The translations under genes were made by a program, and so were the position numbers. From Sulfitobacter sp. THAF37 (lineage in GTDB: Bacteria; Pseudomonadota; Alphaproteobacteria; Rhodobacterales; Rhodobacteraceae), in the NCBI RefSeq assembly GCF_009363555.1, contig NZ_CP045372.1:2987501-3051500 (forward strand): a stretch of DNA of 64,000 bases. Direction: 5' to 3'. Position 1 is the first letter of the stretch; each line of letters starts with the position of its first letter. Of the stretch, positions 50,101 through 60,308 are shown piece by piece. The notes below the pieces were generated by a model that made no database searches, was not told the DNA's origin, and worked only from the letters and a program-made list of their open reading frames with translations.

Positions 50101-52923
50101 TCAGCCGCCCAGTGACCACCAGCCGCGTTTCTTCGGCTTCTTTTCCTCGGCCTCTTTGGCGTCCGCCTTCGCGGCCTCGGCCTCGGCGGCTTTGGCCTCC
50201 GGGTCCACGGGGACGCCCGGCAACGGTGTCTCGGTCGGAGACGCGGTGGCCTGGGCTGCCATTTCGGCCTTTTCATCCACCGCAGGCTCCGGCGTGTCCG
50301 GCTGGGTTTCAGCCGGGGCTGCCGGTTGCTCGGGGGCCACCTCGACCGCGGATGCCTCCGGCTCGACGGCGGCTGCGGCCACCTTCGGCTTCGCGCGGCT
50401 GCGGGTCGATTTGGGCTTGGCGGCAGTCTCAGCCGCGGGGTCGTCCTTGGCCGCGTCATCCTTCTTCGATGCGGCGGCCTTCGACTTCGACGTGCTGCTG
50501 CGCGAGCGGGTGGATTTCGGCTTTGGCTTCTCCTCCGCCGCTGGCTCCGCCTCTTCTGCAGGGGTGGCGGTTGTGGCGTCGGTGTCGCTGGCCGCTTCTG
50601 CTTTGGCCTTGGACGACGAACTGCGCGAGCGGCTGCGGGATGTCGGCTTTTTCTTGGCCTCAGGTGCAGCGGCGGCGGTGTCCTCAACCTCGGCTGCCTT
50701 GTCCTCTCCCGTCTCAACTGACGGCTGAGCAGGCTTGCCGGCATCGCCGTCGGACTGCTGGCCTTCATCGTCAGAGCGGTTGTCGTCGGACTGTTCGTCA
50801 CTGCCCTGGTGCTCACCGTTCGACTTGCTCTTCGACCGGCTGCGACGGCGGCGGCGGCGGCGCTTGGGCTTGCCTTCCCCCGCGGAAGAACCGGAGGAGG
50901 ACGAGCCGTTGGCCTGCCCGTCCTTACCTTCGGCGGCATCAGCCTCTTCCTCGGCCTGTTCGGCCGCGTCATCTTCGTCGATCTGGTCCATCAGCGACGT
51001 GTCCGCCGACACCACATGGCTCGACGGGGCCACCACGCGGCTCGCCGTCTTGAACTTCTCCATGCTGAAATCGGGGCTGACCAGATGGGGGTCGCCCTCG
51101 ATCCGCACGGACAGGCCATAGCGGGCCTCGCATTGCGCGATGTGTTCCCGCTTCTGGTTCATCAGGAAGTTCGCAATGCCCACCGGCGCCTTGATCAGCA
51201 CCTCGCGAGACCGTCGGCGGGTACCCTCTTCCTCGATCTGGCGGATGATCGACAGCGCCAGATTGTCGTCCGACCGGATCAGCCCGGTGCCGTGGCACGC
51301 ATGGCAGGGTTGGGTCGTCGCCTCGATCATGCCGGGGCGCAGACGCTGGCGCGACATCTCCATCAGGCCAAAGCCGCTGATCCGGCCCACCTGAATACGG
51401 GCGCGATCGGTCTTCAGCTTGTCCTTCATCCGCTTTTCGACGGCGCTGTTGTTCTTGCGCTCGTCCATGTCGATAAAGTCGATCACGATCAGCCCGGCAA
51501 GGTCGCGCAGACGCAGCTGGCGCGCCACCTCGTCGGCGGCCTCCAGATTGGTCTTGAGCGCGGTCTGCTCGATCGAGCCTTCCTTTGTCGCCCGGCCGGA
51601 GTTGACGTCGACGGCGACAAGCGCCTCGGTCACGCCGATCACGATATAGCCGCCCGACGGCAGTTGCACGGTCGGGTTGAACATACCGCCCAGATAGGTC
51701 TCTACCTGATAGCGCGCGAAGAGCGGCAGACGCTCCTCATAGCGTTTCACGTTCTTGGCGTGGGACGGCATGATCATCTTCATGAAGTCCTTGGCGATCC
51801 GGTAGCCGCGCTCGCCCTCAACATGGATTTCGTCGATGTCACGGTTGTAGAGGTCGCGGATCGAGCGTTTGATCAGGTCGCCTTCCTCATAGATCTTGGC
51901 CGGTGCCATGCTCTTGAGGGTCAGTTCGCGGATCTGCTCCCACAGACGCTGCAGATATTCGTAGTCGCGCTTGATTTCGGCCTTGGTCCGCTTGGCCCCG
52001 GCGGTGCGCACGATCAGACCGGCCCCCTGGGGCACCCTGATCTCTCCGGCGATCTCTTTCAGCTTCTTGCGGTCCGCTGCGTTGGTGATCTTGCGCGAAA
52101 TACCGCCGCCACGGGCGGTGTTGGGCATCAGCACGCAGTAGCGGCCCGCCAGGCTGAGGTAGGTCGTCAGGGCCGCACCCTTGTTGCCGCGCTCTTCCTT
52201 GACCACCTGCACCAGCAGGATCTGGCGCACCTTGATGACTTCCTGGATCTTGTAGCGTTTGGGCCGCGGCTTGCGCGCCGGGCGGATTTCCTCGCTGTCG
52301 TCCTCGTCGGCAACGGATTCGATGCTGTCGTCGCGGTCTGCGGCGCTTTCGGCTGCGGTGTCGTCATCCGCATCGTGATCGTCTTCGTCGACCGCCGGGG
52401 TCTCCACCGGGGTTTCACCGACCCGCTCCATGGGGGACGACGCCTCGTCGTCGCTGACCTCGACCTCGTCGCCATCGGACAGATCGACCGTTTCCATGCC
52501 GTTGATATCGCTGGATGTGGTGGCATCGTCCGAGCTGACATCCTCCGCCTTGGACTTTGACCGGCTGCGCGAACGGGAGCGGGAGGACCGCTTGGGCTTG
52601 TCCTCTTCCTCTTCGCGGGCGGCCTGCGCCTCGGCAAAGGCGCGTTCCTCTTCCAGCAGCGCCTGCCGGTCGGCGACAGGGATCTGGTAGTAATCGGGGT
52701 GAATCTCGGAAAAGGCGAGGAACCCGTGGCGGTTGCCGCCGTAGTCGATGAAGGCCGCCTGAAGCGACGGCTCGACCCGCGTTACCTTGGCGAGATAGAT
52801 GTTGCCAGCGAGCTGGCGCTTGTTTTCGGATTCGAAATCGAATTCCTCGACCTTGTTTCCGTCCACGACCACGACACGCGTTTCCTCCGCGTGGGTGGCA
52901 TCGATAAGCATTTTCTTAGGCAT
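50101..52923 (-). CDS. rne: Ribonuclease E
   Basis: 940 residues from ATG at 52923 (MPKKMLIDATHAEETRVVV). S1 domain at the N-terminus, interrupted by a long acidic, Ser/Arg insertion (about 95-220) seen in alphaproteobacterial RNase E. The 5'-sensor/DNase-I-like region includes LIVIDFIDM with the catalytic aspartates, and a zinc-link CHACHGTG (about 540) holds the dimer. From about 625 to the end the protein is low-complexity, rich in Ala/Glu/Lys/Ser/Pro, the degradosome scaffold, ending PKKRGWWSLGG. Essential for mRNA decay and rRNA processing. Confidence 0.93.
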   Translation of the reverse strand: MPKKMLIDATHAEETRVVVVDGNKVEEFDFESENKRQLAGNIYLAKVTRVEPSLQAAFIDYGGNRHGFLAFSEIHPDYYQIPVADRQALLEEERAFAEAQAAREEEEDKPKRSSRSRSRSRSKSKAEDVSSDDATTSSDINGMETVDLSDGDEVEVSDDEASSPMERVGETPVETPAVDEDDHDADDDTAAESAADRDDSIESVADEDDSEEIRPARKPRPKRYKIQEVIKVRQILLVQVVKEERGNKGAALTTYLSLAGRYCVLMPNTARGGGISRKITNAADRKKLKEIAGEIRVPQGAGLIVRTAGAKRTKAEIKRDYEYLQRLWEQIRELTLKSMAPAKIYEEGDLIKRSIRDLYNRDIDEIHVEGERGYRIAKDFMKMIMPSHAKNVKRYEERLPLFARYQVETYLGGMFNPTVQLPSGGYIVIGVTEALVAVDVNSGRATKEGSIEQTALKTNLEAADEVARQLRLRDLAGLIVIDFIDMDERKNNSAVEKRMKDKLKTDRARIQVGRISGFGLMEMSRQRLRPGMIEATTQPCHACHGTGLIRSDDNLALSIIRQIEEEGTRRRSREVLIKAPVGIANFLMNQKREHIAQCEARYGLSVRIEGDPHLVSPDFSMEKFKTASRVVAPSSHVVSADTSLMDQIDEDDAAEQAEEEADAAEGKDGQANGSSSSGSSAGEGKPKRRRRRRRSRSKSKSNGEHQGSDEQSDDNRSDDEGQQSDGDAGKPAQPSVETGEDKAAEVEDTAAAAPEAKKKPTSRSRSRSSSSKAKAEAASDTDATTATPAEEAEPAAEEKPKPKSTRSRSSTSKSKAAASKKDDAAKDDPAAETAAKPKSTRSRAKPKVAAAAVEPEASAVEVAPEQPAAPAETQPDTPEPAVDEKAEMAAQATASPTETPLPGVPVDPEAKAAEAEAAKADAKEAEEKKPKKRGWWSLGG

Positions 52924-53480
52924 AAATCCACTTTGCACACCACGCGCGCCGCTGTCCGCCCGGGGGGCGCCAGCGGTTGCCTGGTGTGACTTGTCAGGGC
53001 GATGGGGGACGCGGCAAAGACGGGGCCGAAACCGGCCTCTGGTCGTCTGCTCATGGCTCTCGCGCGCGTCATCGCGGTTCTTCTCCGATATGCGCCGCCC
53101 CTTGGGGCGGACATACCCATTATTTACTGCGGTTTTTCGTGGGGCTTGGCCCGGACCGTCAGCGGTTCTTTGGCCGTTTCCGGCCCTATCGGTCTGTCCG
53201 GCGGTCCTGGAGGACGCGCACGCACAGCGAAACTCATCGTGGGGTGCAGGTTCGGCGCGTGAACGCGTCAAACCACCCTGCCCTACAGTTAAGGGGTTTG
53301 GGGGGCAAATGACAATGGGCAATCGTTCCGGAGTGTTTCGAATGCCGACCAAATTGGCACTGCGCTTGACAACCCGCCGCCGCTTCGGGACAGTCGCTGC
53401 GCGCGGACCGGCTGCCGGTGTCTGCGCCCCCACGCATCAGGGCGGCCCGTTCAGGCCGCCACGACACCAAAGGACCTTAC
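52924..53480. other. 557-base divergent intergenic region (rne leader)
   Basis: No gene recognised. It should hold the rne promoter and a long 5' leader, as expected of autoregulated rne, and the lipoprotein promoter. On the minus strand AGTAAATAAT (complement of 53119-53128) resembles a -10 region, about 195 bases before the rne start. Not confirmed. Confidence 0.4.
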
Positions 53481-53771
53481 ATGCCGACACTTCTGCGCCC
53501 CGCCCTTATCATCGCCCTGCTGGGCGTCGCCGCCTGTGACGAGGTCGCGGTCGCGAACGACCCGGTTGCGCGGGCCGAATTGAGGGCAACCAAGAGCTGC
53601 ATCGCGGCGGTGGAGAACGAAACCGGCGTCAGCGGGGCCACGATCAACACCACGATCCCGATCATCGAGCTGAACCAGTACATCGTGAACGTGCCCAATG
53701 CCCCCTACTGGACATGCACCACGAACGACCAGGGCCAGGCGCTGACGATTACCCAGAACCAACGGGGCTGA
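53481..53771 (+). CDS. Small putative lipoprotein
   Basis: 96 residues from ATG at 53481 (AAAGGACC upstream). Signal peptide with lipobox LGVAAC (Cys at 20). Mature part has one more cysteine pair: SCIAAVENETG and YWTCTTNDQGQ, likely one disulfide. No family recognised. It ends in a clear terminator, so probably a monocistronic gene. Confidence 0.65.
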   Translation: MPTLLRPALIIALLGVAACDEVAVANDPVARAELRATKSCIAAVENETGVSGATINTTIPIIELNQYIVNVPNAPYWTCTTNDQGQALTITQNQRG

Positions 53772-53823
53772 GGGGACCGCCCCTTCGAGGGTTCCGGGCA
53801 CTCGTCCCTCAGACGGGGTTGAC

Positions 53824-53852
53824 ACAGGCCGCGCCGCCGGGGCGGCCTGTTT
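53824..53852 (+). terminator. Terminator of the small lipoprotein gene
   Basis: 9-bp stem ACAGGCCGC/GCGGCCTGT (53824-53832 with 53842-53850), 9-base loop, then TTGCGTTTCT. Confidence 0.8.
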
Positions 53853-53858
53853 GCGTTT

Positions 53859-55193
53859 CTACAGGTAGTCCGACCGTTGCAGGCCGTATTTGGCCATCTT
53901 TTCGTTCAGGGTCCGCCGGGGCAGGCAAAGTTCGTCCATCACGCTGGCGACGGAGCCCTTGTGCCGACGCATGGTGTTGTCGATCAGCATCCGCTCAAAG
54001 GCTTCGACGTATTCCTTCAGCGGCTTGCCTTCGGTGGTCATCACCGGTTGCATCTCGTCATGGTCGCTCATCAGCAGGGATGCGATGGTGCCGGATCCGC
54101 GACGCGACTGCAGCACGGCGCGTTCGGCCACGTTGATCAGCTGCCGCACGTTGCCCGGCCAGGGGGCCTGCAGCAGCTGCGCGGCCTCCTGCGCGCTGAC
54201 CTGCGGTGCCTCGCAGCCGTATTCGTCGGCGAACTGTTCGCTCAGCCGGGTAAACAGCGTGAGAATATCCTCGCCGCGCTGACGCAGGGGCGGCACCGTG
54301 ATCCGCAGCGCCGCCAGCCGGTAGAACAGATCCGACCGCAATGCGTCTTCCGATGTCCGGCCCGCTTCCTGCAGGTTGGAAATCGCCACAATCCGCGTCT
54401 CGGCGGGCGTGCCCTGTTCGTTGATCACGTTCAGCAGCCGCGCCTGAAGGGTCTCGGACAGCGCCTCGATGTCCTCCAGGACAAGGGTGCCGCCGCGCGC
54501 CTCCTCGACGGCGGGCAGCTGGGTGTCCTCGGGCAACATCGGCCCGAAGAGACGCTTGCTCAACGCTTCTTCTTCCAGCGCGCCGCAGCTGACCAGCACG
54601 AACTTCTTGCCCGCCCGGCTGCCCACGGCATGCAGCGCATGCGCCACGAGCGTCTTGCCGGTCCCGGTTTCGCCGTCGATCAACACGTGACCGTCGGCCT
54701 GGCCGAGGTCGAGTATATCTTCGCGCAGCCGCTCCATCACCGGGCTCTGGCCGATCAGCTTCTTCATCAGCTGGCCGCCGTCCGACAGCTCGCGCCGCAG
54801 GGCCCGGTTGTCCATCGTCAGCCGCCGCGCCAGCGTCGCCTTCTTGGCCAGCTCGTTCATCCGGTCTGGGTTGAAAGGCTTCTCGAGAAAGTCGAACGCC
54901 CCCACCCGCATCGCCTCGACCGCCATGGGCACATCGCCGTGGCCGGTGATCATGATCACCGGCAGGGCGCTGTCGTTGCCCATCAGCTTTTTCAGGAACT
55001 GCATCCCGTCCATGCCCGGCATCTTGATGTCCGAGATCACGATGCCGGGATAATCCGGCCCCAGTTTCTTCAGCGCATCCTCGGCCGATCCGAAGGTTTC
55101 CGTGTCGTAACCCGACAGGGCCAGCCACTGGCTGATGGACTGCCGCATGTCCTGTTCGTCATCGACGATCGCGATCTTCATTGCCTGTGCCAT
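53859..55193 (-). CDS. DctD-type response regulator lacking the GAFTGA loop
   Basis: 444 residues. Receiver domain (5-120) with DDE and phospho-acceptor in VISDIKMPG, AAA+ domain with Walker A GETGTGKT (about 170-177), and a Fis-type HTH at the C-terminus (KGSVASVMDELCLPRRTLNEK). In place of ELFGHexGAFTGA it reads RLFGPMLPEDTQLP, and Walker B reads LEDIEA instead of LDEIEA. So it should not activate sigma-54 in the standard way. It follows the DctB-like kinase gene by 6 bases. Likely regulates C4-dicarboxylate uptake. Confidence 0.85.
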   Translation of the reverse strand: MAQAMKIAIVDDEQDMRQSISQWLALSGYDTETFGSAEDALKKLGPDYPGIVISDIKMPGMDGMQFLKKLMGNDSALPVIMITGHGDVPMAVEAMRVGAFDFLEKPFNPDRMNELAKKATLARRLTMDNRALRRELSDGGQLMKKLIGQSPVMERLREDILDLGQADGHVLIDGETGTGKTLVAHALHAVGSRAGKKFVLVSCGALEEEALSKRLFGPMLPEDTQLPAVEEARGGTLVLEDIEALSETLQARLLNVINEQGTPAETRIVAISNLQEAGRTSEDALRSDLFYRLAALRITVPPLRQRGEDILTLFTRLSEQFADEYGCEAPQVSAQEAAQLLQAPWPGNVRQLINVAERAVLQSRRGSGTIASLLMSDHDEMQPVMTTEGKPLKEYVEAFERMLIDNTMRRHKGSVASVMDELCLPRRTLNEKMAKYGLQRSDYL

Positions 55194-55199
55194 TGCCGT

Positions 55200-56957
55200 C
55201 TACTCCGCCGCTTCCATAGTGTCCGTGTCGCCCAGAATGGGCAGTTGCATTTCAAAAACTGCGCCGCCAGCCTGTCCGTTCCGCGCCGTGAGCCGACCGC
55301 CCAGGTCGGCGACGATCCCGCTGGAGATCGCAAGCCCCAAGCCAACGCCGTCGCCGGGCTGCTTAGTCGTGTAGAACGGTTCGAAGAGCGCGTCGAGGTC
55401 CTCGATCCCCGGCCCGTTGTCGCGCACCGTCAGTGTCGCAGTCTCCCCCGCGCTCAGCATGATTTCCACATGCGGGTTCCTTTCCGATTTGGTGGCGTCG
55501 AGCGCGTTGCGCAAGAGGTTGACCATGACCTGCTCGATCCGCATCCGGTCGCCCATGACCATCACCGGCGCATCGGGCAGGATACGGCTGATCTGGACCT
55601 GACGCTGGCGCAGCTGCGGTTCCATCATCGACAGGGACGAGGCCAGGGCCGCGCCCATGTCCACCGGCGAAAATGCCTCCTGCCCCTTGCGGGCATAGGA
55701 TTTTAGCTGCCGCGTGATCGCGCCCATGCGTTCGATCAGGTCGTCGATCCGCCCGAAGGACGACAGCGCCTCTTCGGGGCGATTGCGCCGCAACAGCAGC
55801 CGCGCGCCCGCCAGATAGGTCTTCATCGCCGCCAGCGGCTGGTTCAATTCGTGACTGACAGCGGCCGACATCTCGCCCAGGGCGGCCAGCTTGCTTGACT
55901 GTTCCAGCGTCTGTTCCGCCACCGCGAGGGTCTCCTGCACGCGCTTGCGTTCGGCGATTTCCCGCTGAAGCGCCGCGTTCAGCGCCCGCAATTTCGCGGA
56001 CTCGCGCTGGAATATCGCCAGCCGCCCGGCTGTGCGGCGGCTGAGGAAGTAGAACGTCAACGCCAGCAGGATGGCAAATCCCATGACCTCCAGCGCCAGC
56101 ACACCGTTCACTTTCTCGCGCACGGAGGCATAGGTGGTATAGCTGGTCATCCGCCAGCCCCGGAACGGGATCTTGCTTTCCAGCCGCATCACCGCCTCGC
56201 CCTGAAGATAGGCATCGGGCGGCAGGGCCGTCCAGTCCGCGGTCGCCTTGATCGCGCGTTCGATGGCGCTGCGCGCAGGCTGGGTCGACAGCGCGTCGGG
56301 TTCGGTCAGGCCGCGCCAGCGCGGTTCGGTCGCCAGGATGATCTCACCGGTGCTGTCCATCACGATGACCGCGTCGGAAATGCCCGCCCAGGCGCGTTCG
56401 AACTTTTGCAGATCGACCTCGACGGCAATGACGCCCAGCGTCGCGCCGCCCTCCTGAATACGCCGCGAATACATGAACTTGTAGCCGCCGCCGTCCCTCT
56501 TGATCGTGCTGAAGATCGTGGCGTTGGACCGGATCGCATCGACAAAATAGGCTTCGGACCGGTGGTTCGACCCAAGCCGGTTGCGGTCCGTGGCCGCGAC
56601 GGTCCGCCCGTCCACATCATAAAGCATGAGAGACGCCGCCCCGATCTCCTCGACAAAGGAGATCAGCCGCTGGGTCGACAGCGAATAATCCGCCGTCTGC
56701 AGGGCGCTGATCAACGTGGGGTCACGGGCCAGCAGCTGCGGCACGATCGCGTTCTGGCGCAGCTCCGCCAGCAGGTTCCCGGAATAAAGCGCGATCCGCA
56801 GCTCGGCCCGGCTGCGCGTGCTTTCGGTAAAGCGGTCGGTGAGCAGGCTGTTCGTGACCGAAATGACCACCACCGCCAGCACCATCAGTGCGCCAATGGC
56901 CAGCCGGATCCGCCAGGAGACCGTCAGAGTACGCCTATTGTCAGTTGCTTCCGCCAT
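55200..56957 (-). CDS. DctB-type sensor histidine kinase
   Basis: 585 residues. Membrane helices at about 17-37 and 285-307 enclose a periplasmic double-PDC-like sensor domain (SRRIQEGGATLGVIAVEVDLQKFERAW). A coiled coil follows (about 315-365), then HisKA with H in AAVSHELNQPLAAMKTYL and HATPase with LRNALDATK, DNGPGIEDLDALFEPFYTTK and GVGLGLAIS. This layout is that of DctB, which senses succinate, fumarate or malate. Operon with the regulator. Confidence 0.86.
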   Translation of the reverse strand: MAEATDNRRTLTVSWRIRLAIGALMVLAVVVISVTNSLLTDRFTESTRSRAELRIALYSGNLLAELRQNAIVPQLLARDPTLISALQTADYSLSTQRLISFVEEIGAASLMLYDVDGRTVAATDRNRLGSNHRSEAYFVDAIRSNATIFSTIKRDGGGYKFMYSRRIQEGGATLGVIAVEVDLQKFERAWAGISDAVIVMDSTGEIILATEPRWRGLTEPDALSTQPARSAIERAIKATADWTALPPDAYLQGEAVMRLESKIPFRGWRMTSYTTYASVREKVNGVLALEVMGFAILLALTFYFLSRRTAGRLAIFQRESAKLRALNAALQREIAERKRVQETLAVAEQTLEQSSKLAALGEMSAAVSHELNQPLAAMKTYLAGARLLLRRNRPEEALSSFGRIDDLIERMGAITRQLKSYARKGQEAFSPVDMGAALASSLSMMEPQLRQRQVQISRILPDAPVMVMGDRMRIEQVMVNLLRNALDATKSERNPHVEIMLSAGETATLTVRDNGPGIEDLDALFEPFYTTKQPGDGVGLGLAISSGIVADLGGRLTARNGQAGGAVFEMQLPILGDTDTMEAAE

Positions 56958-56993
56958 CCGCCCAATCTACGCGCAAGGGCCAGCGCACTCAAG

Positions 56994-57662
56994 TCAGGCG
57001 TCGGCGAGCGCCCCTGCCAATGCGCGGAAGAGCGCCACCCCGTCGGTGCCGCCATGGCCCGCGTCGGCCGCCCGTTCCGGGTGCGGCATCATCCCCAGCA
57101 CCCGCCGGTTTGCCGACAGGATGCCCGCAATATCCGCCTGTGCCCCGTTCGGGTTGTCGGTGTAGGTAAAGGCCACCCGATCCTCATCCTGCAGCCGTCT
57201 GACCGTGTCGGCATCCGCAAAGTAATTGCCGTCGTGATGGGCAATCGGGATGTCGATCACGTCGCCCGCGGCATAGCCTGCGGTAAAGTCACTGGCCGAG
57301 GTTTCGACCTTCAGGCCCACGGTGCGGCAGATGTATTTCAGGCCTGCGTTGCGCAACAGCGCTCCCGGCAGAAGCCCGGTCTCCGTCAGGACCTGGAAGC
57401 CGTTGCAGACCCCCAGGACATAGCCGCCGCGGTCGGCATGCGCCCTGACCGCGCCGCAGATCGAAGACTGCGCTGCGATGGCACCGCAGCGCAGGTAGTC
57501 GCCGTAGGAAAATCCGCCGGGTATGCCAACGATGTCAATGCCCTCGGGCAAGGAACTGTCCTTGTGCCAGACCATCTCGACCTCGGCTCCGGCCGCGCGG
57601 AAGGCCACGGCAAGATCGCGGTCGCAGTTCGATCCGGGAAACACGATGACGGCTGCACGCAT
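56994..57662 (-). CDS. purQ: Phosphoribosylformylglycinamidine synthase subunit PurQ
   Basis: 222 residues from ATG at 57662. Class I glutamine amidotransferase: nucleophile Cys in [11 protein letters not shown], His/Glu in MMPHPERA, plus [10 protein letters not shown] and [10 protein letters not shown] at the N-terminus. Supplies ammonia to PurL for FGAM formation. Separated from purS by an alcohol dehydrogenase gene. Confidence 0.95.
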   Translation of the reverse strand: MRAAVIVFPGSNCDRDLAVAFRAAGAEVEMVWHKDSSLPEGIDIVGIPGGFSYGDYLRCGAIAAQSSICGAVRAHADRGGYVLGVCNGFQVLTETGLLPGALLRNAGLKYICRTVGLKVETSASDFTAGYAAGDVIDIPIAHHDGNYFADADTVRRLQDEDRVAFTYTDNPNGAQADIAGILSANRRVLGMMPHPERAADAGHGGTDGVALFRALAGALADA

Positions 57663-57672
57663 GAGGGTTCTC

Positions 57673-58716
57673 CTAGGACTGAAAATCGGTGATGACGGCG
57701 ACACCCGGCGGGGCCGGCCCGTCGAAGACGGCCAGTTCCGCGGTCGCATCGGACAGCGCGACACGCCGGGTCACAAGGGGGGACAGGTCGAGATCGGTCG
57801 CCGCGATCAGCGACAGCAGCGAAGGGTACCGCCAGGCGGGCATGCCGCGGGTCCCGAACAGCGCCAGCTGCCCGCCATAGACGGCATCCATCGGCACCGG
57901 CATGGTGACATGGTCGCCCGCGGGCATGCCGATCTGCACCATCCGGCCCAGCTTGCGCAGGCATCGGATGGCGTTGGCGGTGGTCTCGGGCAGTCCCAGC
58001 GCCTCCAGCGCGACGTCGGCCCCGCCCCCGGTTATCTCGTGGATGGCCGCCACCGGATCGGCCTCGGCCGCGTTCACGACCTCGGTCGCGCCCAACGCGA
58101 GCGCCGTCGCCAGTTTTTCGGGCACAACGTCCACCATGACGACCCGCGCGCCCAAGGCCCGCGCCAGCAACAGCGCCGACAGCCCCACACCGCCCGCGCC
58201 AAAGACCGCGACCCATTCGCCTGCCCGCACCGCCGCACGGCCCGTCAACGCATGGTAGGCGGTCGTCACCCGGCAGCCCATCGCGGCGGCGATCGCAGGA
58301 TCCAGCCCCTCGGGCAGCGGCGTCAGGTTCGTGTCGGCAAAGGGCACCGCAACCATCTCGGCAAAAGATCCGGCCTGGGTGAACCCCGGCAGCACCTGCC
58401 GGGCACAGACGGTCTGATGCCCCGCCGCGCAGTCCGGGCAGCTTCCGCAGGCCAGGATGAAGGGCGCGATCACCCGGTCGCCCACGCGCCAGCGTGTCAC
58501 GCCCGCGCCGACCGAGACCACTTCGCCGCAATACTCATGTCCGGGAATATGGGGCAGCACCACGTCGGGGTCTGCGCCTGTCCAGACGTGCCAGTCGGAC
58601 CGGCAAATGCCACAGGCCAGCACCCGCAGCAGCACGCCGCCGTCGGGCACCGGGGGCGTCTCCACTTCGACCAGTTCGAGCGGTGCGCGCCATTGCGTCA
58701 ACCGCGCAGCACGCAT
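57673..58716 (-). CDS. Zinc-dependent alcohol dehydrogenase, within the purine operon
   Basis: 347 residues from ATG at 58716. Catalytic zinc ligands in [11 protein letters not shown] and GHEYCGEV, structural zinc cysteines in [15 protein letters not shown], and NAD-binding [19 protein letters not shown]. Medium-chain dehydrogenase/reductase; substrate unknown. Its start overlaps the purS stop by one base and purQ starts 10 bases after its end, so it is transcribed as part of purC-purS-adh-purQ. Confidence 0.88.
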   Translation of the reverse strand: MRAARLTQWRAPLELVEVETPPVPDGGVLLRVLACGICRSDWHVWTGADPDVVLPHIPGHEYCGEVVSVGAGVTRWRVGDRVIAPFILACGSCPDCAAGHQTVCARQVLPGFTQAGSFAEMVAVPFADTNLTPLPEGLDPAIAAAMGCRVTTAYHALTGRAAVRAGEWVAVFGAGGVGLSALLLARALGARVVMVDVVPEKLATALALGATEVVNAAEADPVAAIHEITGGGADVALEALGLPETTANAIRCLRKLGRMVQIGMPAGDHVTMPVPMDAVYGGQLALFGTRGMPAWRYPSLLSLIAATDLDLSPLVTRRVALSDATAELAVFDGPAPPGVAVITDFQS

Positions 58717-58946
58717 CAGGCCATCTCCACCGTGTAGGATTCGATGACCGTGTTGGCCAACAGCTTCTCGCACATGGCAGAGACATCCGCCTCGGTGGTG
58801 CCCTCGGCAAGGTCCAGCTCGATCACCTTGCCCTGACGCACGCCGTTCACGCCGTCGAAACCCAGCGCGCCGAGCGCATGGCGCACCGCCTCGCCCTGGG
58901 GGTCCAGGACCCCGTTCTTCAACATCACATGCACCCGTGCCTTCAT
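58716..58946 (-). CDS. purS: Phosphoribosylformylglycinamidine synthase subunit PurS
   Basis: 76 residues, KARVHVMLKNGVLDPQGEAVRHAL and VRQGKVIELDLAEGTTEADV are standard PurS sequence. Small structural subunit that links PurL and PurQ. Its stop overlaps the dehydrogenase start. Confidence 0.94.
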   Translation of the reverse strand: MKARVHVMLKNGVLDPQGEAVRHALGALGFDGVNGVRQGKVIELDLAEGTTEADVSAMCEKLLANTVIESYTVEMA

Positions 58947-58998
58947 GGCGCGTCCCCTCGCTTCTTTATGCCCAAAATACTCCGGCGCCCGGCCGGTC

Positions 58999-59760
58999 TC
59001 AGTTGATGAGGGTTGGTTTGGAAATCGGCGTCGACGATTTCGGCATCACCCCCAGCCGCCGCGCCACTTCGGTATAGGCGTCGGTCAGCGACCCCAGGTC
59101 GCGGCGGAACACGTCCTTGTCCAGCTTCTGGCCGGTCTCGATGTCCCACAGGCGGCAGCTGTCCGGGCTGATCTCGTCCGCGATGATCAACCGCTGGAAA
59201 TCGCCGTCATAGACACGGCCGATCTCGATCTTGAAGTCCACCAGCTTGATGCCCACGGCCATCATCACGCCGCTGAGGAAATCGTTCACCCGCAGCGCAA
59301 GGCTGAGTATATCGTCCATGTCCTGCTGACTGGCCCAGCCGAACGCGGCGATGTGTTCCTCTGTCACCAGCGGATCGCCCAGCTTGTCGTCCTTGTAGCA
59401 GTATTCGACGATGGGACGCGGCAGCTGCATGCCTTCCTCGATCCCCAGCCGCTTGGCCATGGTACCGGCGGCAAAATTGCGCACGATCACTTCCAGCGGG
59501 ACGATCTCGCACTGGCGGACCAGCTGTTCGCGCATGTTCAGCCGTTTGATGAAATGCGTCGGCACCCCGATCTGGTTCAGCCCGGTCATGAAGAATTCGC
59601 TCAGGCGGTTGTTCAGCACGCCCTTGCCCTCGATCACGTCCTTCTTCTGCGCATTGAAGGCGGTGGCGTCGTCCTTGAAATACTGAACGAGGGTGCCCGG
59701 TTCGGGACCTTCGTAAAGGATCTTTGCCTTGCCTTCGTAGATCTTGTTGCGCCGGGCCAT
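58999..59760 (-). CDS. purC: SAICAR synthetase (PurC)
   Basis: 253 residues. [35 protein letters not shown] at the N-terminus, [20 protein letters not shown], and [10 protein letters not shown] then [11 protein letters not shown] are PurC signatures. ATP-dependent coupling of aspartate to CAIR. First gene of the purine operon here, 52 bases before purS. Confidence 0.96.
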   Translation of the reverse strand: MARRNKIYEGKAKILYEGPEPGTLVQYFKDDATAFNAQKKDVIEGKGVLNNRLSEFFMTGLNQIGVPTHFIKRLNMREQLVRQCEIVPLEVIVRNFAAGTMAKRLGIEEGMQLPRPIVEYCYKDDKLGDPLVTEEHIAAFGWASQQDMDDILSLALRVNDFLSGVMMAVGIKLVDFKIEIGRVYDGDFQRLIIADEISPDSCRLWDIETGQKLDKDVFRRDLGSLTDAYTEVARRLGVMPKSSTPISKPTLIN

Positions 59761-59934
59761 GAGCGTCCTTTCCGCAAAGGGGGCCAGCCGGGAAGAAAGT
59801 TGCGTGGCCCGTTCGCGCTCCTCTTAGTCTATGGGTGCGGCCACCGCAAGCACGCCTTGGCCCGGTTTTCCCTTGCGCGGTGGGCAACGCGCACCCACAT
59901 TCAGACCCAGACATGCTTTGCCAGGGAGACCCAG

Positions 59935-60252
59935 ATGTCCACGATGAAAGACCGCGAGAACGCTTTCGAGAACAAGTACGCCCACGACGCCGAAATGCAG
60001 TTCAAGGCCGAGGCGCGGCGCAACAAGCTGCTGGGACTCTGGGCTGCCGACCTCTTGGGCAAGACCGGCGAGGATGCCGCCGCCTACGCCCGCGAAGTGA
60101 TCAAGTCGGATTTCGAGGAAGCAGGCGACGAGGATGTGTTCCGCAAGGTCTCGGGCGATCTCGACCACCGCGCGGACGAGGCCACGATCCGCGCCAAGAT
60201 GTCGTCGCTGATGACCGAGGCCAAGGCGCAGATCCTCAGCGAAACGGACTGA
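59935..60252 (+). CDS. F1-ATPase zeta inhibitor subunit (DUF1476)
   Basis: 105 residues from ATG at 59935 (CAGGGAG Shine-Dalgarno). MKDRENAFENKYAHDAEMQFKAEARRNKLLGLWAADLLG is the DUF1476 N-terminus; the remainder is an alpha-helical bundle. In Paracoccus and relatives this protein (zeta) inhibits ATP hydrolysis by F1FO-ATP synthase through its N-terminus. Single gene, divergent from purC. Confidence 0.9.
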   Translation: MSTMKDRENAFENKYAHDAEMQFKAEARRNKLLGLWAADLLGKTGEDAAAYAREVIKSDFEEAGDEDVFRKVSGDLDHRADEATIRAKMSSLMTEAKAQILSETD

Positions 60253-60308
60253 CCGGCCACTGTTGGTCAGCCCTGCCCGCCAAACCGCCGGGAAAAGGGG
60301 ATCATTCG

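Noticed and set aside
50809..52560. 583-codon plus-strand frame opposite RNase E
   Set aside because: Antisense shadow of rne; composition dominated by complements of GC-rich codons, and no start signal.
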